This document shows positions 34,806-45,598 of a DNA stretch of 64,000 nt, in pieces. Every line of letters starts with the position of its first letter. Within the stretch, counting starts at the first letter, position 1. The notes beneath the pieces were generated by a model that was given only the letters and a program-made list of their open reading frames with translations, was not told the DNA's origin and ran no database searches. A program made the translations under genes and the position numbers. The DNA is from Basidiobolus meristosporus CBS 931.73 (taxonomy: Eukaryota; Basidiobolomycota; Basidiobolomycetes; Basidiobolales; Basidiobolaceae). The stretch is taken from positions 62,001 to 126,000 of the forward strand of contig MCFE01000076.1 of the NCBI GenBank assembly GCA_002104905.1, given 5' to 3'.

Positions 34806-35537
34806 GACTTGTTCCGTTGGATAGTGCCACATTGAGCCATGAGTGCCAAATGATGCCATAGTGTGCCAGAGAGGCCATGTGAGCCTCTACCTGGCCACAG
34901 AGTGTGAAACATAGCTCCGCATCTTCATGCAAAGCAGCCCCTGTGTTTCACCCATTGTGCTGGAGAAAATCCATTTTTTGACCTTTTTTTTTGGATCAAT
35001 TTTGTGCAGGATGTGTTAGAGCACAAGCAGATTGAAGATATGCATCTGGTACTCAATACCCATGGCACTCTGAATCTAGCTCCTGTAGCTTGCATCATGT
35101 CACAAAAATGAATGGCACTATCTTGGTCCACTGGTACTATCTGGCACTATAAGTGCTTTGTATAGATCTTACTTTAGGGCTAATATTTAAATATAGTGCC
35201 AGATAGTACCAGTGGACCAAGATAGTGCCATTCATTTTTGTGACATGATGCAAGCTACAGGAGCTAGATTCAGAGTGCCATGGGCATTGAGTACCAGATG
35301 CATATCTTCAGTTCTCCTGTGCTCTTACACATCCTGAGCTACATTGATCCACAAAAAAAGGTCAAAAAATGGATTTTCTCCTGCGCAACGGGTGAAACAC
35401 AGGGGCTGCTTTGCATGAAGATGCGGAGCTATGTTTCACACTCTGTGGCCAGGTAGAGGCTCACTTTACCTCTCTGGCACACTATGGCATCATTTGGCAC
35501 TCATGGCTCAATGTGGCACTATCCAATGGAACAAGTC
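34806..35537. mobile_element. Foldback element FB1 (best copy, 732 bp)
   Basis: GACTTGTTCCGTTGG at left and CCAATGGAACAAGTC at right, TA on both outer sides. Arms of about 345 bp are near-perfect inverse copies around a loop of about 40 bp at 35,159-35,198. No ORF. The ends match those of the Harbinger-like elements, suggesting a non-autonomous derivative. Confidence 0.85.
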
Positions 35538-37301
35538 TAGTGTCACATTAAGCCATGAGTGCCAAATGATGCCATAGTGTGCCAGGGAGGCATAGCAGAC
35601 CTAAAATTGGCCACAGAGTGTGAAATATTACTCTTCATTTTCATGCAAAGCAGCCCCTGTGTTTCACCCATTGCACTGGAGAAACCTTTTTTTTTGGATC
35701 AATACTGTGCAGGATATGTAAGAGCACAGAAAGACCAAAGACATGCATCTGGTACTCAATACCCATGACACTCTGAATCAGGCTCCTGTAGCTAGTATCA
35801 TGTCACAAAAATGAATGGCACTATCTTGATCCACTGGTGCTATCTTGCACTATACTTAAATATTAGCCCTAAAGTAAGACCTACACAAAGCATTTATAGG
35901 GCCAGATAGTACCATTGGACCAAGATAATACCATTCATTTTTGTGACATGATACTAGCTACAGGAGCCTGATTCAGAGTGCCATTGGTATTGAGTATCAG
36001 ATGCATGTCTTTGGTCCTTCTGTGCCCTTACACATCCTGCACAACATTGTTCCAAAAAAAAGGTTTCTCCAGCCCTGTAGTGGGGTGACAGTGACACCCA
36101 CTGACAGATGTGCTCATTCCCTTATTTTCTACTTCCCTATATCTCTACTACACTTATTTTAGTTTTATCCCATTTGTCTTACCCAATCAGTACTATCCCA
36201 TAAGCCGGTTGACTATTATACCTGCTTACCTTATTTCATAAGTTACCCCTTACTTTATGTAAGATTACCAACTATAAGTGCTTTGATATTAGGCAAGTAC
36301 CTGTGCCAATACCCGTGACACTTGATCAACCCGTGTCACCATACCTACCATTTCCATACCATATATGGTATCCCTATGTTGCACAGGTTTCAGAATACTG
36401 ATTCCTGATTGGTTGGAAGTGCTGTGCCTCTTAGAACCTTCCGGCACCTACTTAGAACATTCTTAGGTCATTCTGATGTCATTAAGATTTCTATTGATAT
36501 CCAGAAACTTCTGGAACACCATGATTAGTAATCACTTAGCCACTAAGAAAAGTATATAAGGGAGGTTATCCCTCAACAATAAATCATCATCCCTTTTATC
36601 AATATACCAACTTGTTGATTAGTGTGATCACTGCTACCTGCTGCTACCTGAGCTTCCAACCCCAGACCACAGGACACTCCCAGGAAACCACACTGACAGC
36701 CAACTGACCTTGGAGGCACTGCTTGTGAGTAATACTCAGAGTAGGTATCTTTTATTATATTTGATTCTTTCCCAAGTTTGTTCTTGTACAGGCAAAGATA
36801 CTTTTCTGTCTTTGTAACTATTGACCACAGCTGCATTCTTATCAAGTCCCTGCTGGTGGAGTTTACAGTTGTCTTGACTTTGGAAGCTTTAGTACATTGT
36901 CATCTCAAAGGATGCTGAACCCAGCACATACTTTTGTTAAGACACCAACTAAGTAGGGGATTGTAGCTCAATAGTTTTCCCTTGAAAAGCTTGTGGCTTT
37001 ATTCCCCTTCACATCAGATTAGAGACAGAACCCAAGTATTCCTAGCAAGCTTTTGCCAGAGGTTATTGCACCCAGTGAACACCCCACACACAAAACACTT
37101 GAGAAGTGTTGGACGTATCTCTCCCTTGGACCTATACACCACCACAGTGCAATGGGTGAAACACAAGGGCTGCTTTGCATGAAAATGAAGAGTAATGTTT
37201 CACACTCTGTGGCCAATTTTAGGTCTGCTATGCCTCCCTGGCACACTATGGCATCATTTGGTACTCATGGCTCAATGTGGCACTATCCAATGGAACAAGT
37301 C
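35538..37301. mobile_element. Foldback element FB2, split by LTR E
   Basis: Left arm from 35,538 (its first 20 bases are missing where it abuts FB1), loop near 35,850-35,900, right arm to 36,075, then LTR E to 37,146, then the rest of the right arm ending CCAATGGAACAAGTC at 37,301. The rejoined junction TTCTCCAG-TGCAATGGG equals the inverse of its own left arm near 35,670. Confidence 0.8.
36076..37146 (+). repeat. Solo LTR, family E (copy 1, 1,071 bp)
   Basis: TGTAGTGGGGTGAC to CACCACCACA, an inverted octamer with one mismatch. It splits FB2. A TATATAAGGGAGG at about 36,551 and AATAAA at 36,579 look like promoter and polyadenylation signals. It has visibly more CG dinucleotides than its surroundings, which suggests recent insertion. 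Related: 43,469-44,540 (minus) and several fragments. Confidence 0.8.
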
Positions 37302-37329
37302 TATTAGCTAATAGTATCCAAATTTTCTG

Positions 37330-37690
37330 AACAAGCTCAAGAAACCTCCCCACCACTTGCTACCTTGACATGTCCAGTCCAGAGTATAGCTTTGCAAGCC
37401 TCATGGCTGCCTTGGCCTAGTTGCAACAATTCAATGTAGGCCTCAGAAATTCTGTTGCTTTGCATAGCCAAACACCACTTGTGGCTACAGTGCAATTGTT
37501 TCCTAGCAGATCAAGCAAAAGCTGGTTATATCTCTAACCTGCTCACTGGAACTGCCAGGAAATGGGATTCCCCTTTGATGGACACCAACACCCCTCCACC
37601 AGTGACCACCATGCCCTCCTCACAGGAATGGCACTAACATTAGGCAGCATTGAACAAGCCAGAACTGCTGCCAACAAGATTAAGAACATA
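37330..37690 (+). pseudogene. Retrotransposon gag fragment
   Basis: Frame at 37,455-37,637 reads CNCFLADQAKAGYISNLLTG and TARKWDSPLMDT, which fits the Ty3-type gag core (D..KV.YI..LL.G.A..W). About 60-90 residues remain; neighbours are FB2 and an H end fragment. Confidence 0.5.
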
Positions 37691-38026
37691 AAGCATGATA
37701 GTAGCCAAAATGGTAAGTAAAAGTGTAGTTTATAGTGTGATTTGCATTTATTTCCATTTACTTTAAAGAAACATATACAAGTACCAAGCTTTCCTACTAC
37801 AATAATGGTATCCAATTGCACACATGATGCCAACATTACAAGTTGGTGTGGCCATCTGCGCTAACCTCATTGTGTCAGATTGTGCCATAGTGTGCAAGAT
37901 TATCACATATAGTGCAAAAATGCCCAAGAGCAATCATGCCTTCTGGTAGCTATAATTCCATACCCAACTACTCTTTGCAAATTCAGATTGCACCATGCAC
38001 CCTTACATAGTACAATGGAACAAGTC
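37691..38026. mobile_element. Right-end fragment of a Harbinger-like element (H5)
   Basis: Matches the terminal 330 bp of H1 and H3 (AAAATGGTAAGTA, ATTTATTTCCATTTA) and ends TGGAACAAGTC. Everything internal is missing. Confidence 0.65.
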
Positions 38027-38029
38027 AAA

Positions 38030-39599
38030 ACTCATATGCAACAAAACAAATGCCAGGACTGGATGAGTAGGATATGTGTTTATTCAAGTGGTCTTCTGAA
38101 GCCATCTCTACCAAGAGTACACTTGAAGCATTGGGAATTGTATGTAGACATTGTAGTAATATTTATCCAGAAGTGGATCCCTGATAGCAATTTGATGCAT
38201 CTACAGCTTTTGTGCAAGAAGTTTGCAACAGCATTTGAGCTGCTATACTACAAACACAAAGCTGAATGCCTGGATCTCTACCACTACTGTATTCATTCTC
38301 TACTGCACCATACTTGGTGTGTGGAAAACACTGGGCCTTACTTGACCTTTTGGGAGTTTCCCATGGAGCAGATGTGTTTGGGAGATAGGAAGACAAGTCA
38401 TGTTGCAGGTTCTACAATATTTCAAACTCCACTATGAAAAATCTCAAACTTGGAATTCATCTGATTCTCAGTTGTAATTCTGCTAGTATTCAGCTGGTAT
38501 TCTGCCAGTATTCTGCTAGTATTCTGCTGGCATTCAGCTGGTGTTTTTGGTCTAAAGTTTCAAATGCTATTGTTGATGTAAGTAATGGGTAGCTAATTAC
38601 CAAGTTTGGTATAGATGCCAGTTGGCCCAGTCCCCTCCCAGAAAGGTTGTTTGGTTGCCTGCCCATCAGCCAACAATAGAGATATTTCAAGTTGTCAATT
38701 CTGAGAAACTTGAGATTCAGCTGATATAATGATGGTATTTTGCTGGCCTTTTCTTAGCTTTTTTTCTCAGAGCTGATCAAGAACATTACCTTTAAGCCCA
38801 TCATGAATGTGATGAGTTGGTACATGGAGGACAGCCAGGAAGAGTTGGAAAATACAGAGGGCAGATGTGCACATAGAGATACCCATTCCTATGTCATTAA
38901 GAAGCTAAGTAGCCCCAATGTGTGAGTAATGAGTTAAGTAATACAAAGTTGGGTTGGGTGCAATAAGCAACTTATATTTATTATGACAACTTTACCAAAG
39001 TATGCTGGGTTTCTCTTGGTCACAAGCTGGCTTCAATGCCACTCAATACAGAACTCTCACAAACAAGAGCCAGAGTACACCTATAAGAGGGACCAGAATC
39101 CAACAGGGAGAAGGAATATGTTGGCCAAATACTAAAGTGTTCTTTGTAGATATCTGGGAGGTATTCATGGCAAAAGTAGTGGCAACCAAACTTATGTTTG
39201 CCAGTTGTATATGCTACCAGCACTACAATGTATATGGCAACTTTGCAAGTATCACACTAAAAAGCCATAAAGCTGATGTGATAGAAGTATGCAGTTGCAG
39301 TAGGTGTGCACATATAGAGAGGTTAGTAAGCTATAGGCCGTAGTATCTTTGGACTCAACTTATGTGTAGAAAACCCAAGGTAGTAGTGGGTAAGCAAATA
39401 AAGAGGGGTGATTCTGCGGTGGAAAAATGAGTTGCACAAGGGGAGGTAGAAAAAGAAAATAGCATTTGGTAAATTGGTATAGTATCATTAAACAGTACTA
39501 GCTGTAGGCTGCCATACTGCTGTCAAGATACCATCAGTGGCTTGCATGAGGTCATCCAAACACTAAAGGTTAGTCTTGCCCTAATAGGCAATTGGATTT
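38030..39599 (+). pseudogene. Tnp2-like transposase C-terminal part (P element copy T2)
   Basis: The plus-strand frame at 37,988-38,437 gives LQLLCKKFATAFELLYYKHK, LDLYHYCIHSLLHHTWCVEN and GPYLTFWEFPMEQMC; the last matches the conserved W.FPMER.C box near the end of Tnp2-type transposases. Later pieces (39,002-39,343) read VWPNT-like, VFFVDIWEVFMAKVVATKL and the C-terminal extension shared with T3. A minisatellite sits at 38,477-38,542. Stops and frameshifts throughout. The catalytic middle is missing. Confidence 0.7.
38477..38542. repeat. 11-bp minisatellite, six units
   Basis: Six consecutive units of the type ATTCTGCTAGT / ATTCAGCTGGT with one to three changes each. It lies within the T2 relic and is not seen in T3. 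Confidence 0.85.
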
Positions 39600-40297
39600 T
39601 GCTGTGCATCAACATTTAAAACTTAGCCAATTTCACTCAGTTAGAAAATCTAGTACCCTAACTGATTTTCCCAAACCCAAATATAACTAATTGCTGTTAT
39701 GGCTTATTTTATCACTTCTCAGTAGCTATTTTTAGCAGTCATACCTGATCAATTTTCAAGTGGTTGTTATGTCCTCAACTGATCTGCTAAGTCTTTCCAA
39801 AGGATTAGTGATCTGAGAACTATCAAACCACTTGGTAGTTGCCCAATCATTGGCTCATTTATGATGCAACTTCTCATTTATCTTATGCACCTATCAGCAC
39901 CCTAACTGATTTCAATTAGTCCAGTCTCTTGGCACTTACTAATTCAACTTAATCAGAAAAATATATATAGAGATCACTGAACCTTTTAGTTTAGGGTGTG
40001 TCTCAACAAATTAAGATTGCGCCTCAGTAAAGTTAAGAATTCAGCAATTCTGTTCTAGTTTCCACCCAAGCCTAGCATATCTAGCATTCCCAAGATTACC
40101 ATGCCTAGCCTGTATAGCAAACCAACTCTGTTGCATTTATAGCCAAACTCCACTTTATACAAAACCATTAATAGGCCAGAACTTCTCTGCTGATATATCT
40201 GTCACCCTTGACAATTCTAAGATTCTGTGCTTAATTGTCACTTAGGTTCAGTTAACTCATTCAAGAGTTTTATTGCACTTTTCTCTTAGATACTACA
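39600..40297 (+). repeat. Solo LTR, family D (copy 2, 698 bp)
   Basis: TGCTGTGCATCAAC to GATACTACA. Perfect target duplication GATTT at 39,595-39,599 and 40,298-40,302. Removing it joins GGCAATTG-GATTTACTGG, which matches the joined sequence near 42,205 (inverse). Confidence 0.88.
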
Positions 40298-40560
40298 GAT
40301 TTACTGGCCAGACAGATCCGCTCAAATAGTTGTAAAGTGCATCAAGACCATCATAATGCCATGCAACTCCTTTCAAAAGACCACCAAAACCCTGCCAAAT
40401 CTTTATGTTTAGCAGTAAAATAGCAAAACACCATTGTGATCCCATCATAAGATTGTGTGGAGGGTCATTAATTCCAAGCTGCTAGCATTATGTCAGGCCT
40501 TAGGTGGGATCCTGACAGCTGATCTATATTGGATCCACCTGCAGGACCAAATTATCTCTC
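40298..40560 (-). pseudogene. Gypsy pol fragment (integrase C-terminal part)
   Basis: Repeat of 25,290-25,580: minus-strand pieces ELEAP-like, LVLQVDP and QLGINDPP. Joined on the right to accessory-ORF sequence. Confidence 0.5.
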
Positions 40561-40579
40561 ACATAGTAACAGTGGCATA

Positions 40580-41126
40580 AAGCTGCAGAGTTCCGGTCCA
40601 AGTCATGGACAAAGGGCTTTACAGCAGAAATATTATTGAATGGTAGATTTTGATGGAGCTACTTGTTGATTGTGGGGTTAGTCTTAATGTTAGTGTTGTT
40701 ATAAAAATTTGTATTTCCACCTAAATATTCACCTAACTTAGTCACTTAGATCATTAACCTTAAATCCTAGAGAATACTGACCAAATTCCTTGTTGGGATT
40801 TACTTAGATTATTTTCACCAACATACCAGGTACCCAGAACATGAAAATTCTCAAAGTTGTCCAAACAGCCCCAAACTTTGCACACATGTTCTTGGGACCT
40901 TCCTTAACCTATTCTACGTGTTTGTAATGCCAAGACCAGGTAAAAGTATAAATACTACTTTTACATTCAATAAATCATTAAGTGAAAGCCACATAATCTA
41001 CTTGTTCTCCAAATCACTTCCAATATCTCCAAGACTCTTACAACAAGTGTTGGGTATAGAGACTTGTAGAGGTCAATACAATTGGCAATTGAGGTTGAAT
41101 AAAGTTTCAACAGGAATAAATCAATA
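40580..41126 (+). pseudogene. P-element accessory protein, C-terminal end, split by a copia LTR
   Basis: Before the LTR it matches WILMELLVECGVGLN of copy 1; after it GYRDL-like and QLAIEV-like sequence with the final stop changed and an early TAA. Uninterrupted comparison at 4,920-5,061. Confidence 0.6.
40697..41045 (+). repeat. Copia LTR, solo, 349 bp
   Basis: TGTTATAAAAATTTG to CTCTTACAACA. Perfect target duplication AGTGT at 40,692-40,696 and 41,046-41,050. Same length as the complete LTR of C2 (45,250-45,598). Confidence 0.92.
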
Positions 41127-41517
41127 GACTTGTTCCATTGGATAGTGCCACATTAAGCCATGAGTGCCAAATGATGCCATAGTGTGCCAAGGAGACTAAG
41201 TGAGCCTATACTTGGCCACAGGGTGTGAAACATAGCTCTGAGTCTTCATGCAAAGTGGCACCTGTGTTTCACCCATTGTGCTAGAGAAAATCCATTTTTT
41301 GACCTTTTTTTGGATCAATGTTGTGCAGGAAGTGAATGAGCACAGAAGGACTGAAGACATGCATCTGGTACTCAATACCCATGGCACTCTGAGTCTAGCT
41401 CTGGTGGCTTGTATCATGTAACAAAAATGTATGGCACTATCTTGGTCCACTGGTACTATCTGGCACTATAAATGCTTTGTATAGGTCTTACTTTAGGGCT
41501 AATATTTAAATATAATG
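41127..41517. mobile_element. Half of a foldback element (FB3)
   Basis: One full arm beginning GACTTGTTCCATTGG and running to the loop (TTAGGGCTAATATTTAAA); the other arm is missing, replaced by P-element tail sequence. Confidence 0.7.
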
Positions 41518-41957
41518 AGTGAGTGTCTGGGATCAGAAACTGAGAGAATTGCAAGAGGACCAATCAAAAGCCTCTTATGTATCATTGTGATGGGAAATTT
41601 TGACTAAGTTGTTGTGAAATCTGGGGTGCAATTATTTTCATTGGTCATTGCACAGTGTCCTGATAGGATTGGTTCCTATTGGTGACATGACTTTAAGACT
41701 GCAATGACCTTTTGACAGGATCATCACAATTATCTTGCATAGGGAAAAGGTTTCAGCACTTTTTCAAGAGCAGTGCTCAAGAGAACATACTTGAATATTG
41801 CTATGATTTATTGCAAAGACTGGCAGATGAGGCGCTAGACCTTACAGTGCCTGCTGAAGACCAGGACATATGGGAACCAGTGCATGAATGGTGACACAGT
41901 GCCATGGGGCTCCTGCCAAAGTCAAAAAAAGGGCATTACAGCAGAAATTCCTACCCT
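41518..41957 (+). pseudogene. P-element tail followed by accessory C-terminal piece (permuted order)
   Basis: 41,518-41,742 is the tail normally found after the ORF; 41,743-41,957 is the ORF part AQENILEYCYDLLQRLADEA and PAEDQDIWEPV. The order is therefore reversed relative to copies 1 and 2, as in a tandem or circular permutation. Confidence 0.55.
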
Positions 41958-42260
41958 ACAAAGAATTGGTTGGTCCATCAGCCTTCAGGATCTCATTTCA
42001 AGACCATCATAATACCAGCAGCTTGGAATTAGTGACCCTCTTGATGGTTGTATTACAGGATCACAACAGCATTTTGCTAATTTTATTGCCAAATAAAGTT
42101 GTAAAACTTCACAGGGTTTTATTTGTGCTGTGACAATAATTTCATGGCATTGTTTTGGTCTTAATGCGCCCTACAACTACTTTCAATGGATCTAACCAGC
42201 CAGTACATCCAATTGCCTTATATGGCAAAAACTTCACGGTATCTTGACAGCCTCATTGCA
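41958..42260 (+). pseudogene. Gypsy pol fragment (inverse of 40,298-40,560)
   Basis: Plus-strand copy of the integrase C-terminal segment with SFQDHHNTSSLELVTLL read in one frame and AAWN in another. Joined to transposase T3 at about 42,262. Confidence 0.5.
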
Positions 42261-42261
42261 A

Positions 42262-43468
42262 GTCTCTGATGGCATTATTATGATAGTATGGTGGCCTACA
42301 GCTGGTGCTGTATAATGCTACTGTCCCAATTTACCCAATGGTAATTCCATTTTCTACCTCCCCTTGTGCAATTCATATATTCCTCTGTGAATCACCCCTC
42401 TTTATTTGCTTACCCACCACTACCTTGGGTGATCCACATATAGTTCAAATCAAAAAAAACTGTGGCCTCCAGCTTACTGACCTCTACAAATGCACACACC
42501 TGCTGCAATTAACATACTTCTATCACCTCACCTCTATGGCTTTTCAGTGTGATAACTGCAAAGTTGTCATATACCTTGTAGTGCTGGTAACATGTACATC
42601 TTGCAAACATATGCTTTGTTGCTGCCACTTTCACCATGAATACCTCCAGAATATCCGCCATGAACCTTTCGGTGATTAGCCAATATATTCCTTCTTCCTG
42701 CTGCACTCTAGTCCCCCTATAGGTGCACTCTGGCTCTTGTTTGTGTGAAATCCATATTGAATGGTGTAGAAGTTGGCTTGTGACCAAGAGAAATCTGGCA
42801 TACATTGGTAGAGTTTCCTAATAAAAGTTAGTTGCTTGTTCTACCCAACCCAACTTTGCATTCCTTAACTGATTACCCATGCATTGGGGCTGCTTAGCTT
42901 CTTAATGCCATAGGCATAGGTGTCTCCATGTACACATCTGTCCTTGGAATTTTCCAAATTTTCCTTGCTGTCCTCCATGTTCCAACTCATCACATCCATG
43001 ACCAACTTGAAGGTAATATTCTAGATGAGATTGGGATATGGTAGTACTTGCAACTTGACTTGTCTTTCTATCTCCCCACACATCTGCTCTGTAGGATACC
43101 CCCAAAAGGCAAAGCAAGGCCCAATTTTCTCCACATACTGAGCAAGACAGATTAGAGAATGGATGCAGTAGTGGCAGAGATCTACATGTTCAGCTTTATA
43201 TTTATATTGTAGCCACTCAAATCCTGTTACAAACTCCTTGCACAACAGCTGTAGATGTGTCAAGTTGGCATTTGTGATCTGCTTCTGGATAAATATTCCT
43301 ACAATGTCCACATAGGACTCCCAATGCTTCCATTGTACTCTTGGTAGAAATGGCTTCAGAACACCACTTGTATAAATACATATTCAGCTCATCCAGTCTT
43401 TGCATTTTTATTGTTGCATATGCATATGAATATTGATTTGAGCCTGTGAGAAGTACTTGGGGTAGCAG
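42262..43468 (-). pseudogene. Tnp2-like transposase C-terminal part (copy T3)
   Basis: Minus strand: NLTHLQLLCKEFVTGFEWLQ, VDLCHYCIHSLICLAQYVEK and GPCFAFWGYPTEQMC (the W.(F/Y)P.E..C box), LPYPNL, then a C-terminal region RFMADILEVFMVKVAATKHM and KSHRGEVIEVC. It is continuous with the middle domain at 44,541-44,945 once LTR E is removed. Several frame changes make it inactive. It is the best guide to the last 350 residues of the family in this window. Confidence 0.72.
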
Positions 43469-44540
43469 TGTAGTAGTGTATAAGTCCAAGGGAGAGATAT
43501 ATCCAACACTTCTCAAGTGTTTTGTGTGTAGGGTGCTCACTTGGTGCAATAACCTCTGGCAAAAGCTTGCTAGGAATACTTGGGTACTGTCTCTACTCTA
43601 ATGTGAGGGGGAATAAATCCACAAGCTTGCCAAGGGAAAACTATAGGGCTACAATCCCCAATTTAGTTGGCATCTTAACAAAAGTATGTGCCAGGCTCAG
43701 CATCCTTTGAGATGACAATATACCAAAGCTTCCAAAGTGAAAACAACTGTAAACTCCACCAGCAGGGACTTGATATGAATGTAGCTGTGGTCAATAGTCA
43801 CAAAGACAGAAAAGTATTTTTGCCTGAACAGGAACAAACTTGCAAAAGAATCAAATATAATAAAAGATACCTACTCTGAGTATTCCTGACAAGTAGTGCC
43901 TCCAAGGTCAGTTGGCTGTGAGTGCAGTTTCCTGAGAGTGTCCTGTGGTCTGGGATTGGAAGTTCAGGTAGCAGCAAATAGCAATGATCACACTAATCAA
44001 CAAGTTGGTATATTGATAAAAGAGATTATGATATATTGTTGAGGGATTGCCCCACTTATATACTTTTCTTGATGGCAAAGTGATTACTAATTGTGGTGTT
44101 CCAGAAGGTTCTGGTGGTCATATAGAAATCTTAATGACATCAGAATAAGCTAAGAATGCTCAAAGTAGGTGACAGAAGGTTCTAAGTGGCACAGCACCCC
44201 CAACCACTCAGGGATCAGTATTCTGAAGCCAGTGTAACATAGGGATACCATATATGGAATGAGCATGGTAGAGATGGTAATGTGGTTTGGTCATATGTTA
44301 TGGGTACTGGCATGGGTACCTACATAATATAGAAATGTTTACATTGAGTAATCTTACATAAAGGGAGGGATAACTTATGCAACAAGGTAAGCAGCTGCAA
44401 TAGTCAGCCAGCTTATGGGATAGTACCGATCAAGTAAGACAAATGGGATAAAACTAACATAAGGGTGGTAGAAAAATAGGGAAATGGAAAATATGGAAAT
44501 GAGCATTTCAGTCAGTGGGTGTCACTGTGACCCCACTACA
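43469..44540 (-). repeat. Solo LTR, family E (copy 2, 1,072 bp)
   Basis: TGTAGTAGTGTATAAG to CCCCACTACA, the inverse of copy 1. Target duplication GCAG at 43,465-43,468 and 44,541-44,544. It separates the two halves of transposase T3. Confidence 0.85.
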
Positions 44541-44945
44541 GCAGATATTCTGTAATATCTTGTCAATTCTTTCAAATTTCTCTGGCATCTCAACAGGCTC
44601 ATTTAGTATGAAATGCCCCATGTACAACTTGGTCATCAGCATAGTGAAATTGTTGAAAAGCAAATGCAATGCTCACAGTGGAGAGCTTTTGCTCCAACAG
44701 ATACCCTCCATCATAAGTATTTCTGGTTTCCAAATGATTCCATATTCTGGTCAATAGCTTATAGCTTGCCTACTTTGCTGCAATTGCAGGCTAACTTCTG
44801 TACATTCTCTCTGTGGGACAATGATGTTCTTAGTGTTGGTGTTTGGGTAATAATAATGTGTGTGAGTTATGGAGTAAATCCCCTGGATCTCACACATTTG
44901 ACAGCAATACAGTACATTGTGCCCAGAAAAGCCAGCTATCTTACT
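44541..44945 (-). pseudogene. Tnp2-like transposase middle domain (copy T3)
   Basis: Minus strand: ISKIAGFSGHNVLYCCQMCE, IQGIYSITHTHYYYPNT and an FAFQWRALHLLFNN-like box. Homologous to 1,990-2,430 of T1. The right end is truncated by an LTR E fragment, so the N-terminus is missing. Confidence 0.72.
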
Positions 44946-45598
44946 GATGTAAGTAGGTGCTAGAAGGTTCAAAGTGGCACAGCACACCCAACCAATCACG
45001 GATCAGTGTTCTGAATCCTGTGAAGCATAAGGAGTCCATATATGGTATGAACATGGTAGGGATGGTGACATGGTATGGTCATGTGTTACAGGTACTGGTG
45101 CAGGTACCTGCTTAATATAGAAGCACTTACATCAAGTAATCTTACATAAAGGGAGGGATCACTTATGCAATAAGGTAAGCAAGTGTGATGGTCAACAGGC
45201 CTATGGGATAGTACTGACCAAATAATACAAATTGGATAAAACAAATATATGTAGTAAGAGCTTTGGAGATATTGGAAGTGATTGGGTGAACAAGTAGATT
45301 ATGTGGTTTTCACTTAATGATTTATTGAGTGTAAAAGTAGTATTTATACTTTTACATAGTCTTGGCATTACAAACACATAGAATAGGCTAAGGAAGGTCC
45401 CAACAACATGTGTGCAAAGTTTGGGGCTGTTTGGACAACTTTGAGAATTTACATGTTCTGGGTACCTGGTATTTTGATAAAAGTATTCTAAGTAAATCCC
45501 AACAAGGAATATGGTCAGTATTCTCTAGGATTTGAAGGTAATGACCTAAGTGACTAAGTTAGGTGAATATTTAGGTGGAAATACAGACTTTTACAACA

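Noticed and set aside
34702-35537. CRISPR-like or virus-like origin of the long palindromes
   Set aside because: The palindromes are foldback transposons with TA-flanked ends shared with the H family; no regular spacer pattern exists.
42305-42679. 124-codon plus-strand ORF
   Set aside because: It lies opposite the minus-strand Tnp2-like C-terminus, which has recognisable motifs and a second copy (T2); the plus frame has none.
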